Of a stretch of 64,000 nt of DNA, positions 33,906 through 43,205 are shown in pieces. The translations under genes were made by a program, and so were the position numbers. Within the stretch, counting starts at the first letter, position 1. Each line of letters opens with the position of its first letter. Below the pieces are notes generated by a model. It had not been told where the DNA came from, did no database searches, and saw nothing but the letters and a program-made list of their open reading frames with translations. The stretch lies in NCBI RefSeq assembly GCF_015773195.1, contig NZ_JADWYK010000017.1, positions 62,001-126,000 on the forward strand, written 5' to 3'. Origin of the DNA: Hymenobacter guriensis (lineage in GTDB: Bacteria > Bacteroidota > Bacteroidia > Cytophagales > Hymenobacteraceae).

Positions 33906-35699
33906 ATGAAAAAGTTTCTCCGCGCACTAAACGTCCGCCAGCTATTTCTGGTCGGGCTGTTGCTGGGCAGCGTCTGGCTTCGCCCAACGCTGGTTTCGGC
34001 CCAAGCCTTTGCCAAGGGCGCCGACACGAGTTGGCTCCAGCAGATGGAAGCCAATGGCTATAAGTTCTACGACGAGCAGGGTGTGCAGCAGGACTGCTTT
34101 CAGCTGCTCAAGGACAAAGGCATCAACTCCATCCGGCTGCGGGTGTGGGTCAATCCGTCGATGGTGGACTGGGTGAACGGGCACTGCAGCCCCGCCGAGG
34201 TAGTGGCCATGGCTACCCGGGCCAAAGACATGGGGTTCCGTCTCATGATTGACTTCCACTACAGCGACAGTTGGGCTGACCCCGGCCAGCAAACCAAGCC
34301 CGCCGCCTGGAAAGACCACACCTTCAGCCAGCTGCAGCAGGACGTGTACGACCATACCTACGAGGTACTCAGCAGCCTGAAGGCCAACGGCGTGACGCCG
34401 GAATGGGTGCAGGTCGGCAACGAAATACCGGGCGGCATGCTGTGGCCCGAAGGCAGCACTGCCAACTTCGGGCAGCTTACCCAGCTCATCAACAAAGGCT
34501 ACGACGCGGTGAAGGCCGTTAGCCCCACCAGCAAAGTGGTTGTTCACCTTGATAAGGGCAACGACAATGCCCGGTTCCGCTCGTTTTTCGACAAGCTCAC
34601 GGCCAACGGCGGCAAGTACGACGTGATAGGCCTGTCGTACTACCCTTACTGGCTCAACCAGGACTATACCGTTTCCCTCAGCAGCCTGCAATACAACCTT
34701 AACGACATGGCCAGCCGCTACGGCAAGCAGGTGGTCGTGTCGGAAATAGGCGGCGACTGTGCCAACGAGCCCCAGAAAGTGTACGACATGCTGGTGGCGG
34801 TGCAGAACGCGGTGTTTGCCGTGCCCAACAGCCAGGGCCTGGGCGTATTCTACTGGGAGCCGCAGGGCTACCGCAGCTTCAGCGGCTACCAGCTCAGCGC
34901 CTTCAGCAACGACGGCAAGCCCACCGCGGCCCTGAATGCCTTCCTGGTGACGCCCACACTCCCACCTACCACGCCCACGGGCACCAACGTGCTGGCTAAC
35001 CCCGGCTTCGAGGCCGACGGCGCCACGCAGACGCCCACGGCCTGGTCGAGCTGGGCCAACACCGCCGGCAACTACGCCGCCGACAAAACTGAAACCGGCG
35101 GCCAGGCCAGCCCCTACCGCCTCACGCACTGGCTGGGTTCCGCGTACCAGGCCAGCACCTATCAGCTTAAAACCGGCTTGCCCAATGGCACCTATATGCT
35201 GAAAGCCTGGGCCATGAACGGAGGGGGCCAGAAAGCCTGCCAGCTGTACGCCAAAAGCTTCGGGGGCGCCGAAATGAACGTGGCCCTGCCCGTTGCCAGC
35301 ACCTGGACGCAGATTCAGCTTACGGGAATTCAGGTAACGAACGGGCAGTGCGAAATCGGCCTGTGGTCGGACGCCAACGCCGGCAACTGGTGCAGCCTCG
35401 ATAACGTGGAGCTGTTTGCCACACCCACAGCTACTGCCGCCAGCGGCCAAGCAGTGGGTGCGGCCCGCGCCAGTCTTTACCCCAACCCCGCCACGGAAAC
35501 CCTACACGTTGAGTTGCCCTTGGGGGCGCCAGCTACTACGCTGCGCATCTACTCCGCCACCGGCAAGCTGGTGCTGACGCAGGCGCTGCAAGGCTTCCGT
35601 CGGCAGGCGGTGGACGTTTCCCGGCTGGCCGCCGGCTTGTACCAGCTCCGGCTGGAAAGCGCGGGCCATACGGAAAAGCATACGTTTGTAAAGCAGTAG
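33906..35699 (+). CDS. Arabinogalactan endo-beta-1,4-galactanase (GH53) with T9SS sorting domain
   Basis: 597 residues from ATG 33906. Signal peptide (MKKFLRALNVRQLFLVGLLL... VSAQ). The GH53 barrel (about 35-370) includes FAKGADTSWLQQMEANGYKF, SIRLRVWVNP, the acid/base WVQVGNEIPGG and the nucleophile VVVSEIGGD. A carbohydrate-binding-like beta-sandwich (about 400-510) follows, then a T9SS type A domain (ASLYPNPATETLHVEL... LAAGLYQLRL). It cuts beta-1,4-galactan outside the cell. Its promoter lies in the shared palindrome about 170 bases upstream; the longer frame to 33696 would start before that promoter. Confidence 0.95.
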   Translation: MKKFLRALNVRQLFLVGLLLGSVWLRPTLVSAQAFAKGADTSWLQQMEANGYKFYDEQGVQQDCFQLLKDKGINSIRLRVWVNPSMVDWVNGHCSPAEVVAMATRAKDMGFRLMIDFHYSDSWADPGQQTKPAAWKDHTFSQLQQDVYDHTYEVLSSLKANGVTPEWVQVGNEIPGGMLWPEGSTANFGQLTQLINKGYDAVKAVSPTSKVVVHLDKGNDNARFRSFFDKLTANGGKYDVIGLSYYPYWLNQDYTVSLSSLQYNLNDMASRYGKQVVVSEIGGDCANEPQKVYDMLVAVQNAVFAVPNSQGLGVFYWEPQGYRSFSGYQLSAFSNDGKPTAALNAFLVTPTLPPTTPTGTNVLANPGFEADGATQTPTAWSSWANTAGNYAADKTETGGQASPYRLTHWLGSAYQASTYQLKTGLPNGTYMLKAWAMNGGGQKACQLYAKSFGGAEMNVALPVASTWTQIQLTGIQVTNGQCEIGLWSDANAGNWCSLDNVELFATPTATAASGQAVGAARASLYPNPATETLHVELPLGAPATTLRIYSATGKLVLTQALQGFRRQAVDVSRLAAGLYQLRLESAGHTEKHTFVKQ

Positions 35700-35866
35700 C
35701 CAGAAACCTGCCGCTTGGGGTAGCCCACTTCCAACTGCTGTTTCCTGAAAAGGGAATATGCAGCCAGAGGTGGGCTGCTGCTTTCGGGGAAAGTACAAGC
35801 TGTTTTCAGCCGGTAGGTAGAAACCTGGGAAGGGTAGGAGTAGGACTGCAGTAGGGTCAAAACGGA

Positions 35867-35901
35867 AGCCGGCCGACTCGGGAGCACCGAATCGGCCGGC
35901 T
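35867..35901 (+). terminator. GC-rich hairpin downstream of the galactanase gene
   Basis: AGCCGGCCGA (35867-35876) pairs perfectly with TCGGCCGGCT (35892-35901). There is no T run, so termination is only inferred. The rest of 35700-36368 holds no convincing gene. Confidence 0.4.
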
Positions 35902-36003
35902 ACACTGCTTTCGGTTACCAGCGGCGGCCGATCAGGCGCGCAGTACTCGAAAAACGCCAGATGGGGTGGGGTTACACCTGGCAAACAGGACGTGGGAATT
36001 TCA

Positions 36004-36038
36004 TTATCAGCAAGCCGGGGGGATTTGCTTGCTGATAA
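36004..36038. other. Perfect 12-bp stem-loop in the 35.7-36.4 kb spacer
   Basis: TTATCAGCAAGC (36004-36015) pairs with GCTTGCTGATAA (36027-36038) around an 11-base loop. It has no T run and is not next to a stop codon, so it is not an obvious terminator. Confidence 0.5.
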
Positions 36039-36129
36039 CGTTACAATAGTACGACATATCCTTTGATTGAAAGTAAGTACTGCCTCACTATTTTTTGTGA
36101 GTAGTCACTCACCGCCGCAATCGTGCCCG

Positions 36130-36139
36130 CAAACGTTTG
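36130..36139. promoter_or_regulatory. Second LacI-type operator core
   Basis: CAAACGTTTG, a perfect 10-bp palindrome identical to the centre of the 33728-33761 element, 2.4 kb away on the other side of the galactanase gene. Confidence 0.4.
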
Positions 36140-36328
36140 ATTTATTGACTTTTGGGCGATTGTACATAATTTTGTCATTGTTGGTTCATGAGCTGTGGGA
36201 GGTGAGCCAGGGCGTTTCAGCAGGCGAAAATTCAGCGAGCAGCCAACGACGGCTTAAGCCCGGAAGTCAGTCCAGCCTGTTACTTTCGGGGTGTGGTAGC
36301 CGGGCAGAAGTGCAACCGCCCGGCCTGC

Positions 36329-36336
36329 TACCTTTG
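36329..36336 (+). promoter_or_regulatory. -7 box TACCTTTG upstream of paaY
   Basis: Perfect TAnnTTTG, 32 bases before the paaY ATG. Confidence 0.45.
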
Positions 36337-36368
36337 GCTGGCAGCTCTTAAAGCGCCGCTTTCATTCT

Positions 36369-36962
36369 ATGATTTACGCATTCAACGGTTTTGTGCCGGT
36401 GGTTCACGAAACGGCTTTTGTGCATCCGCAGGCGACGGTTACAGGCAACGTCATCATTGGCCGGCAGGTGTACATCGGTCCGGGCGCCGCCATCCGCGGC
36501 GACTGGGGGCAGATCATCATTGAAGACAACTGCAACGTGCAGGAAAACTGCACCGTGCATATGTTCCCGGGTACTACTGTGCTGCTGCAGCAAATGGCCC
36601 ATATCGGCCACGGTGCCATCATTCACGGCGCCACCATTGGCCGCAATGTGCTGGTAGGCATGAATGCCGTCATCATGGACCGCGTGCAGGTCGGCGACGA
36701 AAGCATCATCGGGGCGCTCAGCTTTATCCGGGCCGATGAGGTGATTCCGCCGCGCAGCCTCGTGGTGGGCAACCCCCACAAAATCATCCGGCAGGTGAGC
36801 GACGACATGCTGGCCTGGAAAACCGAGGGCACCCGCGTGTACATGCAGCTGCCCGCCGACTGCCAAGCTACGCTGCAGGCCTGCGAGCCCCTGCGCGAAA
36901 TCCCCGCCGACCGGCCGGTGCAGGAAACGCATTACCAGACCTGGAATGAGCGCAGGCAGTAG
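36369..36962 (+). CDS. paaY: PaaY-type gamma-carbonic-anhydrase-like thioesterase
   Basis: 197 residues. A left-handed beta-helix is shown by hexapeptide repeats (HPQATVTGNVIIGRQVYIGP, then NCTVHMFPGTTV, IGHGAIIHGATIGRNVLVGM). The metal-binding His residues are in TVHMF and HIGHG. The opening AFNGFVPVVHETAFVHP matches PaaY closely. In other bacteria PaaY hydrolyses dead-end CoA esters of the phenylacetate pathway. It lies 79 bases upstream of paaZ and is probably cotranscribed with it. Confidence 0.92.
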   Translation: MIYAFNGFVPVVHETAFVHPQATVTGNVIIGRQVYIGPGAAIRGDWGQIIIEDNCNVQENCTVHMFPGTTVLLQQMAHIGHGAIIHGATIGRNVLVGMNAVIMDRVQVGDESIIGALSFIRADEVIPPRSLVVGNPHKIIRQVSDDMLAWKTEGTRVYMQLPADCQATLQACEPLREIPADRPVQETHYQTWNERRQ

Positions 36963-37041
36963 CCCGAGCCTGCTTCCTTGATCCTAACTCGTTAGTAAAC
37001 CCCGCGAGCTGTAAAGCTCCCGCTTCTCTTTTCCCACCCCT

Positions 37042-39093
37042 ATGATCCCCACCCTCGAAAACTACGCCCTGGGCCGCTGGATGCCCGGCACCGGCGCCCA
37101 ACAGGAACTTTACGATGCCAGCACCGGCGAAGTCGTAGCCATTGCCAACGGTGAAGGCCTCGACTTTGAGGCTATGCTCGACTACGGCCGCCGCGTGGGC
37201 AACAAGGCCCTGCGTAAGATGACCTTCCACGAGCGGGGCCGCATGATCAAGGCCCTGGCCCTGCACCTGGACAGCAAGAAGGAAGACTTCTACACGCTCA
37301 GCTACCGCAGCGGAGCCACCCGCGCCGACTCCTGGATTGATATTGAAGGCGGTATCGGCAACCTGTTCGCCAATGCCTCCCTGCGCCGCAAGTTTCCCGA
37401 CAAACCGTTCTACGTGGAGTCGGACCCGATTGCGCTGTCGAAGGCCGGCAACTTCATGGGCCACCACATTCTGGTGCCGAAAGAAGGAGTAGCGGTGCAC
37501 ATCAACGCCTACAACTTCCCCATCTGGGGTATGCTGGAGAAAATTGCGGTGAACCTGCTGGCCGGTATGCCTGCCATCGTGAAGCCGGCCGTGCCCACCG
37601 CCTACCTGACCGAGGCCGTGGTGCGCGAAATCATCAAGTCGAAAATTCTGCCCGAGGGGGCGTTGCAGCTCGTGTGCGGCTCCGGCCACGGCATTCTGGA
37701 CCACGTCACGTACCAGGATGTCGTCACCTTCACCGGCTCGGCCGAAACCGGCCGCAAGCTCAAGAGCCACCCGCGCATCATTTCCGAAGCCGTGCCCTTC
37801 AACCTGGAGGCCGACTCGTTGAACTCGGCCGTGCTGGGACCCGACGCTGTGCCGGGAACCGCGGAGTTCGACCTGTTCATCAAGGAAGTGCGCAAGGAAA
37901 TGACGGCCAAAGCCGGGCAGAAATGCACCGCCATCCGCCGCATTATCGTGCCCTCAACCCTGGTGGAGGATGTGCAGATTGCGCTGGGGAAGGCCCTGGC
38001 GCAAACCACCGTGGGCCACCCGCAGGCCGAGGGGGTGCGCATGGGCGCACTGGCCGGCATGGACCAGGTGCGCAAAGTGCGCCAGCAGGTAGAGCAGCTG
38101 GCCAAAAATACGCCCATCGTGTACGGCGACTTGGACAACGTGCAGGTTATCGGTGGCGACTGCAAAGTAGGCGCGTTTATGTCGCCCATCGTGCTGCTGA
38201 ACTCCGAGCCATTCCGGTTCACCGATACCCACGAGGTGGAAGCCTTTGGGCCGGTCGCTACGCTCATGCCTTATAAGGATGTGGACGAAGCCATTGCGCT
38301 TTCCAACCTGGGCAAAGGTTCCCTGGTATGCTCCGTGGCTACCAACGACCCCCACGTGGCGCAGGACTTTGTGCTGGGCGCGGCCACCCACCACGGCCGC
38401 ATTCTGGTGCTGAACGGGGAAGTAGCTAAGGAAAGTACCGGGCACGGCTCCCCGCTGCCGCTGCTGGTGCACGGCGGACCCGGCCGGGCCGGCGGCGGAC
38501 AGGAAATGGGCGGCATGCGCGGCGTGGAGCACTTTATGCAGCGCGTGGCCATTCAGGGCTCCCCCAGCATGATTACGGCCATTACGGAGGTGTATCAGCC
38601 CAAAGCCCGGCAGATCGAAAAGGACAAGCACCCGTTTCAGCACTACTTCGAGGAGCTGGAAATCGGGCAGACGTACACTACCCACCGCCACACCGTCACG
38701 GAAGCCGATATTACCAGCTTTGCCCAGGTATCGGGCGACAATTTCTACGCCCACGTAGACGCCACCTCGTTGGAAGGGACCTTGTTTACGGGGCGCGTGG
38801 CCCACGGCTACTATATCCTGAGTAAGGCCGCCGGCATGTTTGTGGACCCGCGCAAAGGCCCGGTGCTACTCAACTACGGCCTCGACGAGTGCCGCTTCAC
38901 CAAACCGGTGTACCCGGGCATGACCATCGGGGTGAAGCTGACGGTGAAAGAAAAAATCGGGCAGGAAAAGCGCGACGCCGAGGACGTAGCCAAGGGCATT
39001 GTACGCTGGCTGGTGGACGTATCCGACGAAACCGGCGAAACTGTGGCCGTGGCTACCATCCTGACGATGGTAAAAAAACGCGACCAGGCATAA
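37042..39093 (+). CDS. paaZ: PaaZ, bifunctional oxepin-CoA hydrolase / semialdehyde dehydrogenase
   Basis: 683 residues. Residues 1 to about 530 are an aldehyde dehydrogenase with Glu256 (FNLEADSLN) and catalytic Cys295 (GQKCTAIRR), the same numbers as in E. coli. The C-terminal 150 residues form a MaoC-type hydratase with Asp566 and His571 (SGDNFYAHVDAT, then FTGRVAHGYYI). It opens the oxepin ring and oxidises the resulting aldehyde in aerobic phenylacetate breakdown. The paaABCDE, paaG and paaK genes are not in the window, so the pathway is split or lies elsewhere. Confidence 0.96.
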   Translation: MIPTLENYALGRWMPGTGAQQELYDASTGEVVAIANGEGLDFEAMLDYGRRVGNKALRKMTFHERGRMIKALALHLDSKKEDFYTLSYRSGATRADSWIDIEGGIGNLFANASLRRKFPDKPFYVESDPIALSKAGNFMGHHILVPKEGVAVHINAYNFPIWGMLEKIAVNLLAGMPAIVKPAVPTAYLTEAVVREIIKSKILPEGALQLVCGSGHGILDHVTYQDVVTFTGSAETGRKLKSHPRIISEAVPFNLEADSLNSAVLGPDAVPGTAEFDLFIKEVRKEMTAKAGQKCTAIRRIIVPSTLVEDVQIALGKALAQTTVGHPQAEGVRMGALAGMDQVRKVRQQVEQLAKNTPIVYGDLDNVQVIGGDCKVGAFMSPIVLLNSEPFRFTDTHEVEAFGPVATLMPYKDVDEAIALSNLGKGSLVCSVATNDPHVAQDFVLGAATHHGRILVLNGEVAKESTGHGSPLPLLVHGGPGRAGGGQEMGGMRGVEHFMQRVAIQGSPSMITAITEVYQPKARQIEKDKHPFQHYFEELEIGQTYTTHRHTVTEADITSFAQVSGDNFYAHVDATSLEGTLFTGRVAHGYYILSKAAGMFVDPRKGPVLLNYGLDECRFTKPVYPGMTIGVKLTVKEKIGQEKRDAEDVAKGIVRWLVDVSDETGETVAVATILTMVKKRDQA

Positions 39094-39147
39094 CCGGAAC
39101 GGCTGCGCCGGGGTTGGCAGCTAAGCACACCTAATTTTTTTGCCCTG

Positions 39148-39825
39148 ATGAAGATACTGCTGGTAGAAGACGAGCCCAAAGTGGCGGCTTTCCTGGAAAA
39201 GGGCCTGAGCGAGCAAACCCATGCCGTGGACGTAGCCTACGACGGGCTGCAGGGCCTGCAGCAGGCCCTGGCCTCCAGCTACGACCTGATTGTGCTGGAC
39301 CAGATGCTGCCGGGCCTTAATGGGCTGGATGTGTGCCGCCGCATCCGGGCGCAGAACACCAGCGTGCCCATACTAATGCTCACGGCCCTGGGCGAAACGG
39401 ACGACAAAATCCGGGGCCTCGATGCCGGGGCCGACGACTACCTGGTGAAGCCCTTTGCGTTTCAGGAGCTGCTGGCGCGCATCCGGGCCCTCACGCGGCG
39501 GCGCCAGGAAAACCCCACCGGCGAGGCCCCGCTGCGCCTGGCCGACCTCACGCTGGACCCCGTGCGCAAGCAGGTAATGCGCGCCGGGCAGCCCATTCAG
39601 CTCACGGCCCGGGAGTTTGCCCTGCTGCATTTTCTGCTACGCAACCAGGGCAGGGTCGTGTCGCGGGTGGATATTCTGGAGCAGGTCTGGGAAACGTCCT
39701 TCGATACCGGCTCCAACGTTATCGACGTGTACATCAACTTCCTCCGCAAAAAAATTGACAAGGACTTCTCGCCCAAGCTCATCCACACCCTCGTGGGCAT
39801 GGGCTACGTGCTGAAGGAGGACTGA
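39148..39825 (+). CDS. OmpR/PhoB-family response regulator
   Basis: 225 residues. The receiver domain has acidic residues ED at 7-8, phosphoacceptor Asp51 (LIVLDQMLPG), Thr in LMLTALGE and Lys in DDYLVKPF. A winged-helix DNA-binding domain occupies about 130-225 (LTAREFALLHFLLRNQGRVVSR, then NVIDVYINFLRKK). It works with the histidine kinase 207 bases downstream. The spacer between them holds a long inverted heptamer repeat. Its targets are unknown; the next genes encode a SulP transporter and carbonic anhydrase. Confidence 0.95.
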   Translation: MKILLVEDEPKVAAFLEKGLSEQTHAVDVAYDGLQGLQQALASSYDLIVLDQMLPGLNGLDVCRRIRAQNTSVPILMLTALGETDDKIRGLDAGADDYLVKPFAFQELLARIRALTRRRQENPTGEAPLRLADLTLDPVRKQVMRAGQPIQLTAREFALLHFLLRNQGRVVSRVDILEQVWETSFDTGSNVIDVYINFLRKKIDKDFSPKLIHTLVGMGYVLKED

Positions 39826-40028
39826 AATGGGTAGATGGTTGAATGGGTTGCTAGTCGAATGTCGTTCCGAGGGGCGCATCAGGCCATGTACCGGGCCCGT
39901 TTGCCCGCGTGGTCATTGCAATGACAATATTCGCACCCGGAATGCCTCGACAAGCCCGACAGGACGTTCAGCCAGACAGCCATTCAGCCAGAAAACCATT
40001 CGACCAGCAACCCATTCAAGCAACCAAG
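39826..40028. repeat. Inverted heptamer array between response regulator and kinase (locus d)
   Basis: Left arm 39826-39861 reads AATGGGT AGATGGT TGAATGG GTTGCTA GTCGAAT G. The segment 39840-39861 is the reverse complement of 39997-40018 at 21 of 22 positions. The right arm continues with further 7-bp units on both sides. The centre (39862-39950) contains TCGTTCCGAGG and GTCATTGCAATGAC, remnants resembling the REP-like family. It separates a regulator/kinase pair that is usually adjacent or overlapping. Confidence 0.75.
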
Positions 40029-40032
40029 CATT

Positions 40033-41430
40033 ATGACGATACGGATGCGGCTGGCTTTGCAGTTTGGAGTCATTCTGGCCGTGACGCTGATTCTGTTTTC
40101 GAGCCTGGTGTACTACTTCAGCTACCGCACCGGCCGCGACGCCTTCACCAGCAGCCTGTTTGCGCGGGCGCTGGTGGTAGGCCACGTATACGCCGATGGG
40201 GCCAACCGCACCGATGAAGTCAGCCGCGCCTCGTATAGGCGCTACCTGCGCCAGTTCTACCGTACCCTGCCCGAGGAGGAGGTGCGCGTGTATGATGAAC
40301 GGTCCCGGCTGGTTTTCCGCGAAGGCGCCACGCCCCAGGCCAAGGTGCCATCCAACCGGCTGCAGGCCGTGCGACAGACCGGGCGGGAAGTATGGCGGGA
40401 GCACAATTTCCGGCAAACAGTAGGCCTGCGCTACCACGACCTGCAGCGGCACCGCACCTTCGTCGTCATAGCCTCGTCGATGGACACCGACCACGCCAAG
40501 CAACTGACCAGCCTGCGCGTGATTCTGGGCGGCGGGCTGCTGGTGGCGCTGGTACTGGTAGGCATTGGGGGGTGGTTTTTTGCCGGACAGGCCTTGCGGC
40601 CCATGCAGCGCATGGTACAGGAGGTGGATGGCATTACGGGCTCCGACCTGCACCGCCGCCTTTCGCAGGCCCAGAACGGGCAGGACGAGGTGTCGCACCT
40701 GGCGCAGCGCTTCAACCGCCTGCTCGACCGGCTGGAAACCGCTTTCGTGGGCCAGCGCACGTTTGTGCGCGACGCCTCCCACGAGTTGCGCACCCCGCTT
40801 ACCTCACTCATTGGCGAGCTGGAAGTGGCGTTGCTCCAGAAGGAGCGCCCGGCCGCCGAGTACCGGCGCGTGCTGCAAAGTATTCTGGATGCGGCCCGTC
40901 TGCTCAAAGACCTCACCAACGGTCTGCTGCAGATTGCCCGCGCCTCCGACGACCCTTCGCAGATTGCCCGCACCAACCTCCGCCTCGACGAATTGCTGCT
41001 GCAGGCCCACGAGGAAATGCAGCGCCGCCACCCCACCAGCCGCATCGACCTGGAGTTTCAGGAAGCGGCGTCGGCCACGCCGTATCTGGTGTGGGGCAAT
41101 GAGGCGCTGCTGCTCTCGGCTATGCTGAACGTGCTCGAAAATGCCTGCAAGTTTTCCGTTCAAACCGACCAGCCTATAGTGGCCAGCTTGAGCACCCAGG
41201 CGGGCCGCGTGAGTTTGCTGGTGCACGACCAGGGCATGGGCATGAGTGAGGCCGACCGCAAGCAGGTTTTCGTGCCATTCTTCCGGGCCGAAGCCGTGCG
41301 CACTGTGCCCGGTCACGGCATCGGCCTGCCGCTCACGGCTAAGATTATGGCTTTGCACGGGGGCGAAATCCGGGTGCAAAGCCAGTTGGGGCAGGGCACC
41401 AGCGTATGGCTGGAAATGCCCGCTGCCTAG
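40033..41430 (+). CDS. Sensor histidine kinase (HAMP, HisKA, HATPase)
   Basis: 465 residues. Membrane helices at about 10-28 and 162-182 enclose a periplasmic sensor of about 130 residues. A HAMP-like segment follows, then the phosphoacceptor His250 (RDASHELRTPLTSLIGE), and an HATPase domain with N box (LNVLENACKFS), G1 (VHDQGMGMSE) and G2 (VPGHGIGLPL). It is the partner of the regulator upstream. ATG 40033 follows the right arm of the heptamer repeat by a few bases. Confidence 0.95.
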   Translation: MTIRMRLALQFGVILAVTLILFSSLVYYFSYRTGRDAFTSSLFARALVVGHVYADGANRTDEVSRASYRRYLRQFYRTLPEEEVRVYDERSRLVFREGATPQAKVPSNRLQAVRQTGREVWREHNFRQTVGLRYHDLQRHRTFVVIASSMDTDHAKQLTSLRVILGGGLLVALVLVGIGGWFFAGQALRPMQRMVQEVDGITGSDLHRRLSQAQNGQDEVSHLAQRFNRLLDRLETAFVGQRTFVRDASHELRTPLTSLIGELEVALLQKERPAAEYRRVLQSILDAARLLKDLTNGLLQIARASDDPSQIARTNLRLDELLLQAHEEMQRRHPTSRIDLEFQEAASATPYLVWGNEALLLSAMLNVLENACKFSVQTDQPIVASLSTQAGRVSLLVHDQGMGMSEADRKQVFVPFFRAEAVRTVPGHGIGLPLTAKIMALHGGEIRVQSQLGQGTSVWLEMPAA

Positions 41431-41549
41431 AAACAAGGGGTTTAATCTGAATTTAATTCTCTTTTAACCGGGGCTTAACCCCCCAGACATAATCTTGTAG
41501 TCCGAAGTTGGCTTGCTCCGAGTGGAGCGCTTTACCCTCCTTGTCCTGC

Positions 41550-43151
41550 ATGGTTTCTCAATCTCCTGTTTCCGGCGCCTCCACCGTTGCGCCGGCGCCC
41601 CGTTCTCCTTTCAGCTCCCTAGCCAGCGACCTGCCCGCCGGGCTGGTTGTTTTTCTGGTTGCCCTGCCGCTGTGCTTGGGCATTGCCCTGGCTTCCAATG
41701 CGCCGCTGCTGTCGGGCATCATTGCCGGTATGGTAGGCGGGTTGATCGTCTCTATGCTTAGCGGCTCGCAGCTGAGCGTGAGCGGTCCAGCCGCGGGGCT
41801 TACGGCTATCATCGTTACGGCCATTCAAACGCTCGGCTCCTTTGAGGCGCTCCTGGCGGCCGTGGTTATAGCAGGAGCCGTGCAAGTGCTGCTGGGCGTG
41901 TTCCGGGCTGGCTTTGTGGCACTGTATTTCCCTTCCTCGGTTATCCGGGGTATGCTGGCAGCTATTGGACTTATCTTGATTCTCAAGCAGATACCTCACT
42001 TTCTGGGGGCAGATACCGACTACTTCGAGGACATGACCTTTCTGCAGTTCAACGGGCAGAATACCTTTTCAGCCATCCAAAGCGCCCTGAACGCCATCAG
42101 CCCAGGCTCGGCCCTGATTGGTCTTTTCTCGCTGGGACTGCTGCTGCTGTGGGATAATGTGCTGGTAAAGAAAGTGAAGACGCTACGTTTGGTGCCGGCG
42201 GCGCTGGTAGTTGTTATCCTCTCCATTCTGATCAACATGGTGCTTGATACGGCCGCTCCCACGCTGCGTATCCGCCCCGAGCACTTGGTGCAGCTGCCCA
42301 GAATTACTTCCCTGAATGACTTTCTGAACACGTTTACCGCACCCGACTGGTCGGCCTTCATGCGGCCAGCCACTTACACCGTGGGTCTGACGATTGCCAT
42401 TGTGGCCTCGCTGGAAAGCCTGCTGAGTGTAGAAGCCGTGGATAAGTTGGATCCGCACAACCGCGTGACGCCGCCCAACCGTGAACTGCTGGCTCAGGGC
42501 TTGGGAAACATGGTGAGCGGGGTGCTGGGCGGCCTGCCGCTCACGGCCGTTATCGTGCGTAGCTCGGCCAACATCAACGCCGGCGCCCAGACGCGCCTAT
42601 CGGCTTTTGTTCACGGGCTGCTGCTGTTGGTAAGTCTGCTGTTTCTGGGCCCGTTGCTCAACCGTATTCCGCTTTCGGCGCTGGCCGCGGTGCTGCTGGT
42701 AGTTGGTTTCCGCCTGACTCGCCCTATGCTCTACCGCAACCAGTTTCAGTTGGGCTGGCAGCAGTTTCTACCCTTTATTATCACGGTGCTGGCCATCCTG
42801 TTCACGGATCTGCTGAAAGGTGTGACGATAGGATTGGTTGTAGGTATTTTCTTTGTGCTGAAGGCCAACTACGAGCAGGCCTTTTTCCTGAGTGCCGCCA
42901 CCACCCCGCACCAGCCCGATACCATCTACCTGAAGCTGGCTGAGCAGGTTTCTTTTCTCAATAAAGCCAGCATAGTGAAAGTGCTGACTGAGTTGCCCGA
43001 CAACGCGCACGTGGTCATCGACGGCTCCAACTCCGCCTCCATCGACTACGATGTGCTGGAGGTAATTGAAAACTTCCGCCTGGCGGCCCCCGACCGGGGT
43101 ATCCGTTTGGAACTCGTAGACGTACCTCAGGTAGCCGTGCTGGGTCACTAG
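41550..43151 (+). CDS. SulP-family inorganic anion transporter, probable bicarbonate transporter
   Basis: 533 residues from ATG 41550. About eleven membrane helices, with the SulP signature region SLASDLPAGLVVFLVALPLCLGIALAS near the start, followed by SGSQLSVSGPAAGLTAI. A short, poorly kept STAS domain forms the C-terminal 80 residues (VSFLNKASIVKVLTEL... VIDGSNSASIDYDV). The gene is 54 bases upstream of a beta-carbonic anhydrase, the arrangement known for SulP bicarbonate uptake systems, so bicarbonate is a better guess than sulfate. A TAATCTTG -7-like element is at 41490-41497. Confidence 0.92.
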   Translation: MVSQSPVSGASTVAPAPRSPFSSLASDLPAGLVVFLVALPLCLGIALASNAPLLSGIIAGMVGGLIVSMLSGSQLSVSGPAAGLTAIIVTAIQTLGSFEALLAAVVIAGAVQVLLGVFRAGFVALYFPSSVIRGMLAAIGLILILKQIPHFLGADTDYFEDMTFLQFNGQNTFSAIQSALNAISPGSALIGLFSLGLLLLWDNVLVKKVKTLRLVPAALVVVILSILINMVLDTAAPTLRIRPEHLVQLPRITSLNDFLNTFTAPDWSAFMRPATYTVGLTIAIVASLESLLSVEAVDKLDPHNRVTPPNRELLAQGLGNMVSGVLGGLPLTAVIVRSSANINAGAQTRLSAFVHGLLLLVSLLFLGPLLNRIPLSALAAVLLVVGFRLTRPMLYRNQFQLGWQQFLPFIITVLAILFTDLLKGVTIGLVVGIFFVLKANYEQAFFLSAATTPHQPDTIYLKLAEQVSFLNKASIVKVLTELPDNAHVVIDGSNSASIDYDVLEVIENFRLAAPDRGIRLELVDVPQVAVLGH

Positions 43152-43205
43152 TCAGCCGGCGTCCTGCCACCCGCTTTTTCTTCCTACCGTTTCCCTTTTC
43201 CCTGT

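Noticed and set aside
36067..36351. 94-codon plus-strand frame before paaY
   Set aside because: Ends inside the paaY promoter region and has no features; the LacI-type core and hairpin there suggest regulatory DNA.
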